The translations under genes were made by a program, and so were the position numbers. A stretch of 5,533 nucleotides of DNA from an uncultured Lachnospiraceae bacterium. Lineage in GTDB: Bacteria > Bacillota > Clostridia > Lachnospirales > Lachnospiraceae. Position 1 is the stretch's first letter. Each line of letters opens with the position of its first letter. The stretch spans positions 1-5,533 of the forward strand of contig OMSM01000202.1 in NCBI GenBank assembly GCA_900313745.1, given 5' to 3'. Below, piece by piece: positions 1 to 3,672 of this stretch. The notes below the pieces were generated by a model. It ran no database searches and was not told the DNA's origin. It saw nothing but the letters and a program-made list of their open reading frames with translations.

Positions 1-339
1 AAGAGTGTCCTGACGGGCAGCGATCTCGGCCTCCTGGAGGCAAAAGCGCTGGAAACCGTGAAGGAAAGAGGCGGGGCCGCCCCCGGGGACAAGACAATGG
101 TCGATGCTCTTGAGCCCGCGGTGGAGGCCCTTCGGAGAAATTCGGGGCTTCCTCTGGCCGCCATGCTTCGGGAAGCGGAAAAAGCCGCGAAACAGGGCCT
201 GGAGGATACAAAGAAATACGCCGCCCGTTTCGGGAAAGCCAACCTCGTCGAGCGCGCGATTGGCTTTCCCGATGCCGGAGCGGCTTCTGTTGCACTGATT
301 TTCGAGGCGATGCGGGAGTACGCGGAAGGCCCGCAGTGA
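1..339 (+). CDS. dhaL: Dihydroxyacetone kinase ADP-binding subunit DhaL (or DhaL domain of a fused kinase), C-terminal part
   Basis: The frame is open from base 1 and ends in TGA at 337-339, giving 112 codons of a gene that starts off the left edge. The GTG at 58 is internal. Codons 24-36 (GGAAPGDKTMVDA) match the conserved DhaL motif around PGDKTM, part of the nucleotide-binding site. Codons near 80-98, with GKAN, VERAIG and PDAGAAS, correspond to the GRASYLGERSIGHQDPGATS lid segment of E. coli DhaL. Relative to that segment the lid looks one residue shorter and lacks the Tyr. In the family, DhaL carries the tightly bound ADP or ATP that phosphorylates dihydroxyacetone held by DhaK, in PTS-dependent or ATP-dependent form. 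The fragment cannot show whether it is a separate subunit (about 210 aa) or the end of a DhaK-DhaL fusion. It converges on hypA with 10 bp between stops. Confidence 0.87.
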   Translation, partial: KSVLTGSDLGLLEAKALETVKERGGAAPGDKTMVDALEPAVEALRRNSGLPLAAMLREAEKAAKQGLEDTKKYAARFGKANLVERAIGFPDAGAASVALIFEAMREYAEGPQ

Positions 340-349
340 ATATTTCAGG

Positions 350-694
350 TTACTCCGCTTCTATTTCCTTGATCACGCATTCATTGCCGGAAATGAGCCA
401 GGTCTCCCCGCTCCCGCAGCGGGGACAGGTTCTTCCGTACCTGACAGTCTCGTAGGTAGTCCGGCACCCGTCGCACCAGGTCAGTGCCGGAATGGTCTCC
501 AGTTCAAGCCTGCTGTCCTTAAGGACCGGATGACGTCCTTTGAAGTAATCCCAGCAGTCCGTGAAGTAGTCCGTCATGATCCCCGAGACCTCCCCAACCT
601 GGAGAGTTACCCTCGCGATGCGGCTTATGTTGTTTTCCTCCGCGGTTTTGTCGAGCGTCCTAGCCAGATTGAGGATGATTCCCATCTCATGCAC
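350..694 (-). CDS. hypA: Hydrogenase/urease nickel metallochaperone HypA
   Basis: This 114-residue protein has the usual HypA length. It begins Met-His-Glu, with His2 being the conserved N-terminal nickel ligand of the family. It carries the HypA zinc ribbon as two CxxC pairs, Cys74/Cys77 (WCDGC) and Cys90/Cys93 (CPRCG), and ends in SGNE...IKEIEAE, matching the usual SGNEL.VKEIEV tail. The start is GTG at 692-694; the ATG three codons later would remove the essential His2. An AAGGAG ribosome-binding site lies 9 nt upstream, inside the last codons of the preceding gene, which ends 3 nt before the GTG, so translation is probably coupled. In known systems HypA works in the cytoplasm with HypB to deliver Ni to [NiFe]-hydrogenase, or to urease. 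No hypB, hydrogenase or urease gene lies here, so its client is unknown. The family call is firm; the role here is open. Confidence 0.93.
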   Translation of the reverse strand: MHEMGIILNLARTLDKTAEENNISRIARVTLQVGEVSGIMTDYFTDCWDYFKGRHPVLKDSRLELETIPALTWCDGCRTTYETVRYGRTCPRCGSGETWLISGNECVIKEIEAE

Positions 695-697
695 GGC

Positions 698-3493
698 TTA
701 TTTCTCCTTGTTTCCCTTGAAGAGAATCTTAAACTCACGCTTTAATGCGTAGGACGCCACCTTGGGCAGCTTGTCCTCGCAGCGCACGAACTGAGATGCC
801 TCGGGGATGTCGCGGCTTAAGTGGATCGCGTCAAACTCGCACCTCGTTGTGCACAGTCCGCAGCCGATGCAGCGGTTGACATCCACGGTTGTGGCACCGC
901 AGGAAAGGCAGCGCGAGGTCTCCAGTTTTACCTGCTCCTCGGTGAACGGAAGCCGGTTGTCGGCAAAGGAGGTCCTTGGCGCGTTTCCGGTATGTCCGGG
1001 GATCTGTCTTCCCGCGTGATCAAATCCGGAGAGATCGATGTTGTTCTTGTCAAGCTCGATGAATTCCCGCTTATCTCTCGCAATCGTCTGGGACTGGCCG
1101 GGATGCACGTGCCGGTGCATGGACTCGCAGGCCTTCTTTCCGTCAGCGATGGCGTCGATGGCAAAGCGGGCGCCGTGCTCGATGTCTCCTCCGGCGAAAA
1201 TATCCGGATCATCCGTCCGGAAGGTCAGGGGATCCGCGATAACCGTGCCGTTGGGACGGGTTTTGACTGCTGTTCCCTTAAGAAGGTCACCCCAGACCGC
1301 AGACTGGCCGATGGCTTCAAGAACGACGGAGCAGGGAACGGTAATGCACTCATTCTCGTCATATACCGGCGAGAAGCGGTGATCCTCGTCATACACCCTG
1401 GTGCAGCGCTTGAAGACAATGCCTGTCACGCGGCCGTTTTCGGTGAGGATTTCCTTCGGCCCCCAGCCGTTCTTCACCTCAATGCCCTCAGCGGCAGCTT
1501 CCGCCACCTCGTCCTTTGCGGCAGGCATCTCCGCCTCACTCTCCAGGCAGAGCATGGTCACCTTGCCTTCGGTCGTGCGGAGAGCCGTCCTCGCCACGTC
1601 GACGGCAACATTTCCTCCTCCGACCACAACCACATCGCCGTTCAGGCGGACAGCGTTTTCCGTTCCGGTGCTAACCCTCTTCAGGAAGGAGACGCCTGAT
1701 TCCACTCCCTCGGCATCTTCGCCGGGAACCCCGGTGCTTCGTCCTCCCTGCAGCCCGATGGCCAGATAGAAGGCCTTGTACCCCTGTTTCTTCAGCTCGT
1801 CGACAGTGACATCCTTCCCTACTTCGACGCCGCACCTGAATTCGACGCCCATGGTCTTAAGCACATCTATTTCCGCATTAAGCACATCCTTCTCCAGGCG
1901 GAAATTCGGGATGCCGTTGACCAGCATTCCGCCGATCTTCTTCTCCTTCTCGAAAACCGTGACGTCATAGCCTCTTGCTCTGAGGTAATAAGCACAGGAA
2001 AGGCCGGCAGGTCCGGAGCCGATCACCGCCATGCGGTAATCCGGTCCCCACATCTTTCCCTCATCGTTCTCACAAAGAGGGATATACCTCTCCGCGGCGT
2101 TGAGTTCCTTTGCCGCGATAAATTTCTTGATCTCGTCGATGGCGATGGGCTCGTCCAGGGTTCCCCTTGTGCAGGCATCCTCGCAGCGCCGGTTGCAGAT
2201 TGCTCCGCAGACCGCCGGAAGGGGATTGTCCTGCTTGATAAGCTTCAGCGCATCAAGATAGCGGCCTTCCTTCGCGAGCTTCACGTAGCCCTGAATGGCC
2301 AGGTGTGCCGGACACGCCGTTTTGCACGGGGCAGTTCCGGTATCGTAGCAGTTGATCTTCGCGTCCTCGCGGTAATTGGGATTCCAGTTGTCCGCAGTCC
2401 ACTTCACGGCATCGGGGAGAAGCGTCAGGGGATAGGTCACCTCCTGTCCCGACCTGTCGCAGAGCTTCTGTCCCAGCTTCGCGGCTCCGACCGGGCAGAC
2501 CTCCACACACTTGCCGCAGGCCACGCACTTTTCCTTGTCTACATGGGCCCGGTACGCGGAGCGGGACATGTTCGGCGTGTTGTAGAGCTGTGAGGTGCGC
2601 AGCGCATTGCATACTCCCGGCGCGCAGTTGCAGATGGCGACGATCTTGTCCTCACCGTCGATATTTGTGGTCTGATGGACGAAACCGTGCCGCTCCGCGC
2701 GCTCAAGGATCTCCAGCACCTCGTCGTAGGTGATGTAGCGTCCCATTCCCCGGTTGACGCAGTACTCCGCCATATCGCCCACGCCGATGCAGAACTCGCC
2801 GTTAATCTCTCCCGACCCCTCGCCGCGCATGGTCTGCTGCTTCCTGCAGGTGCACTGCCCGACGGAATACTTGTCGTACTTGTTGAGCCAGTGGGTGATG
2901 TGCTCAATGCTAAGCGACTGCGGTTCATTCTCAATCGCCTTCTCCACGGGAATGACATGCATTCCGACCCCGGCGCCTCCCGGAGGGATCATGGGAGTCA
3001 CATTTTCCAGGGGCATCTGCGTCATCAGGTTGAAGAAAGTCGCCAGATTCGGATGCTGCGCGGTCAGTTCGTCATTCATCATCATGAATTCCGCGGAGCC
3101 TGGAACGAAGATCGGCACGTTGTACTGCATATGCTTGTCCGGGGTCTCGCGGTTGGACTCCAGGACGCCGACCCACAGAAGATGGTCAATCATCTTCTTC
3201 GCATCCTCGACGGACATGCTGTTTCTCTCCGCGATTTCCTCAAGGCTGTAGCTCACGCGGGTCTTTTTGAAGCTTAAGAGGAATTTCGCCTCCTCCTTCG
3301 TCAGCACCTCATCAAGCGCCCAGTACTCCGGATCGTCCGTGCCCATGGTCCTCGTATACTTCACAAGGTAGCGGTCCGTGATCATGGTGCCGAGCTTAAG
3401 AATCAGCTGTTCCTTCTCCTTGTCCGGAGCGGTGTAATTCGGATCCTGACGGAAGTCCCGCTCGTTCACCATGCGGTTTTTCTGTTCTTTCAT
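698..3493 (-). CDS. Multi-[4Fe-4S] GltD-like FAD/NAD(P)-dependent oxidoreductase with N-terminal iron-sulfur domain
   Basis: A soluble protein of about 931 residues with no signal peptide or membrane segment. Domains, numbered from the chosen Met: (1) residues ~1-115, helical and winged-helix-like (LEEIAERNSMSVEDAKKMID). (2) ~185-300, a cysteine domain with CTCR (214/216), Cys235, Cys245 and CNC-x4-C (288/290/295), like Clostridial 4Fe-4S proteins. (3) A single-cluster ferredoxin motif, Cys323/326/329/333. (4) ~380-460, a GltD/DPD-type N-terminal Fe-S domain with Cys382, 390, 394, 429, 433, 437 and 441. (5) ~487-800, flavin disulfide reductase fold: FAD motif GSGPAG (492-497), NAD(P) motif GGGNVA (625-630), FAD motif DIFAGGD (764-770). 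(6) C-terminal CxxC (862/865) and ferredoxin motif Cys875/878/881/885. It should move electrons between NAD(P)H, FAD and Fe-S clusters; the substrate is unknown. The ATG at 3491-3493 has a GAGGGAG site. The in-frame ATG at 3583 has none, and its 30 extra residues look non-coding. It precedes hypA by 3 nt. Confidence 0.9.
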   Translation of the reverse strand: MKEQKNRMVNERDFRQDPNYTAPDKEKEQLILKLGTMITDRYLVKYTRTMGTDDPEYWALDEVLTKEEAKFLLSFKKTRVSYSLEEIAERNSMSVEDAKKMIDHLLWVGVLESNRETPDKHMQYNVPIFVPGSAEFMMMNDELTAQHPNLATFFNLMTQMPLENVTPMIPPGGAGVGMHVIPVEKAIENEPQSLSIEHITHWLNKYDKYSVGQCTCRKQQTMRGEGSGEINGEFCIGVGDMAEYCVNRGMGRYITYDEVLEILERAERHGFVHQTTNIDGEDKIVAICNCAPGVCNALRTSQLYNTPNMSRSAYRAHVDKEKCVACGKCVEVCPVGAAKLGQKLCDRSGQEVTYPLTLLPDAVKWTADNWNPNYREDAKINCYDTGTAPCKTACPAHLAIQGYVKLAKEGRYLDALKLIKQDNPLPAVCGAICNRRCEDACTRGTLDEPIAIDEIKKFIAAKELNAAERYIPLCENDEGKMWGPDYRMAVIGSGPAGLSCAYYLRARGYDVTVFEKEKKIGGMLVNGIPNFRLEKDVLNAEIDVLKTMGVEFRCGVEVGKDVTVDELKKQGYKAFYLAIGLQGGRSTGVPGEDAEGVESGVSFLKRVSTGTENAVRLNGDVVVVGGGNVAVDVARTALRTTEGKVTMLCLESEAEMPAAKDEVAEAAAEGIEVKNGWGPKEILTENGRVTGIVFKRCTRVYDEDHRFSPVYDENECITVPCSVVLEAIGQSAVWGDLLKGTAVKTRPNGTVIADPLTFRTDDPDIFAGGDIEHGARFAIDAIADGKKACESMHRHVHPGQSQTIARDKREFIELDKNNIDLSGFDHAGRQIPGHTGNAPRTSFADNRLPFTEEQVKLETSRCLSCGATTVDVNRCIGCGLCTTRCEFDAIHLSRDIPEASQFVRCEDKLPKVASYALKREFKILFKGNKEK
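704..709 (-). promoter_or_regulatory. hypA: Ribosome-binding site of hypA inside the end of the upstream gene
   Basis: AAGGAG is encoded by the Lys-Glu codons next to the oxidoreductase stop and lies 9 nt before the hypA GTG. Ribosomes finishing the upstream gene clear this site directly, which favours coupled translation of the two proteins. Confidence 0.8.
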
Positions 3494-3497
3494 GTCT

Positions 3498-3504
3498 CTC
3501 CCTC
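3498..3504 (-). promoter_or_regulatory. Ribosome-binding site deciding the oxidoreductase start
   Basis: GAGGGAG on the minus strand ends 4 nt before the ATG at 3491-3493. The in-frame ATG 90 nt upstream (3581-3583) is preceded only by AT-rich sequence. This supports the shorter, 931-residue product. Confidence 0.75.
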
Positions 3505-3576
3505 TTTGCAAAACTGGTGCCGCAGGACCAGCAGGCATGCGGCTGAATACTGCGCCGGCATGTATCCGGCAGTGCT

Positions 3577-3595
3577 CTGACATTAATTAAGTCAG
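3577..3595. promoter_or_regulatory. Operator-like inverted repeat at the predicted transcription start
   Basis: CTGAC, nine AT-rich bases (attaattaa) and GTCAG form a dyad with perfect 5-bp arms. The centre contains the palindrome TTAATTAA. It lies just downstream of the -10 box of the oxidoreductase promoter, where a bound repressor would block transcription. No known regulator motif is matched with confidence. Confidence 0.4.
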
Positions 3596-3605
3596 TATAT
3601 TATCT

Positions 3606-3633
3606 ATTATACAAAAAGAAAGCCGCCAGGCAA
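3606..3633 (-). promoter_or_regulatory. Sigma-70/SigA-type promoter of the oxidoreductase-hypA operon
   Basis: On the minus strand a perfect -10 box TATAAT (3606-3611) lies 16 bp after TTGCCT (3628-3633), which matches the TTGACA consensus at 4 of 6 positions. The predicted transcription start is near 3599, leaving about 105 nt of leader before the ATG at 3493. The -35 and spacer lie inside the stem and T tract of the preceding terminator. A second AT-rich TATACT (3594-3599) lacks a convincing -35. Confidence 0.72.
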
Positions 3634-3654
3634 GCCTGAAGCCTGCCCGGCGGC
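3613..3654 (-). terminator. Intrinsic terminator of the repeat-protein gene
   Basis: On the minus strand, starting 18 nt after the TAA, GCCGCCGGGCAGGC pairs with GCTTGCCTGGCGGC. This gives a 14-bp stem with two G-T wobbles and a 5-nt TTCAG loop, followed at once by TTTCTTTTT. This is a strong rho-independent terminator. The plus strand has no T tract after the stem, so it acts in one direction only. Confidence 0.93.
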
Positions 3655-3672
3655 TGTGGTTGCACTTATTGC

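Larger units (their letters stand above)
3494..3599 (-). other. 5' leader of the oxidoreductase-hypA mRNA
   Basis: About 105 nt from the predicted transcription start to the ATG. It contains two small dyads: GCCGG/CCGGC at 3554-3570, and CTGGT/ACCAG at 3514-3531, the latter followed on the minus strand by TTTT. Both stems are only 5 bp, too weak to call an attenuator. No known riboswitch class is recognised. Confidence 0.45.

Noticed and set aside
406..424. Perfect 7-bp hairpin CCCCGCT/AGCGGGG
   Set aside because: It lies inside hypA over the CPRCGSG zinc-ribbon codons and has no T tract on either strand, so it is probably a by-product of Gly/Cys/Arg codons.
821..1699. Plus-strand open frame of 292 codons opposite the oxidoreductase
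   Set aside because: It lies wholly antisense to conserved flavoprotein codons, has no recognisable domain, and reflects the GC-rich third positions of the real gene. The same holds for the frames at 2675-3277, 2754-3251 and 2539-2958.
3514..3531. Possible attenuator hairpin in the operon leader
   Set aside because: The stem is only 5 bp with an 8-nt loop and a 4-nt T run, and there is no alternative pairing or leader peptide to support regulation.
3491..3583. Longer start for the oxidoreductase at the ATG at 3583
   Set aside because: There is no ribosome-binding site, it is only about 16 nt from the predicted transcription start, and the 30 extra residues are low-quality Ala/Pro/Arg sequence. 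The start at 3493 has a good site.
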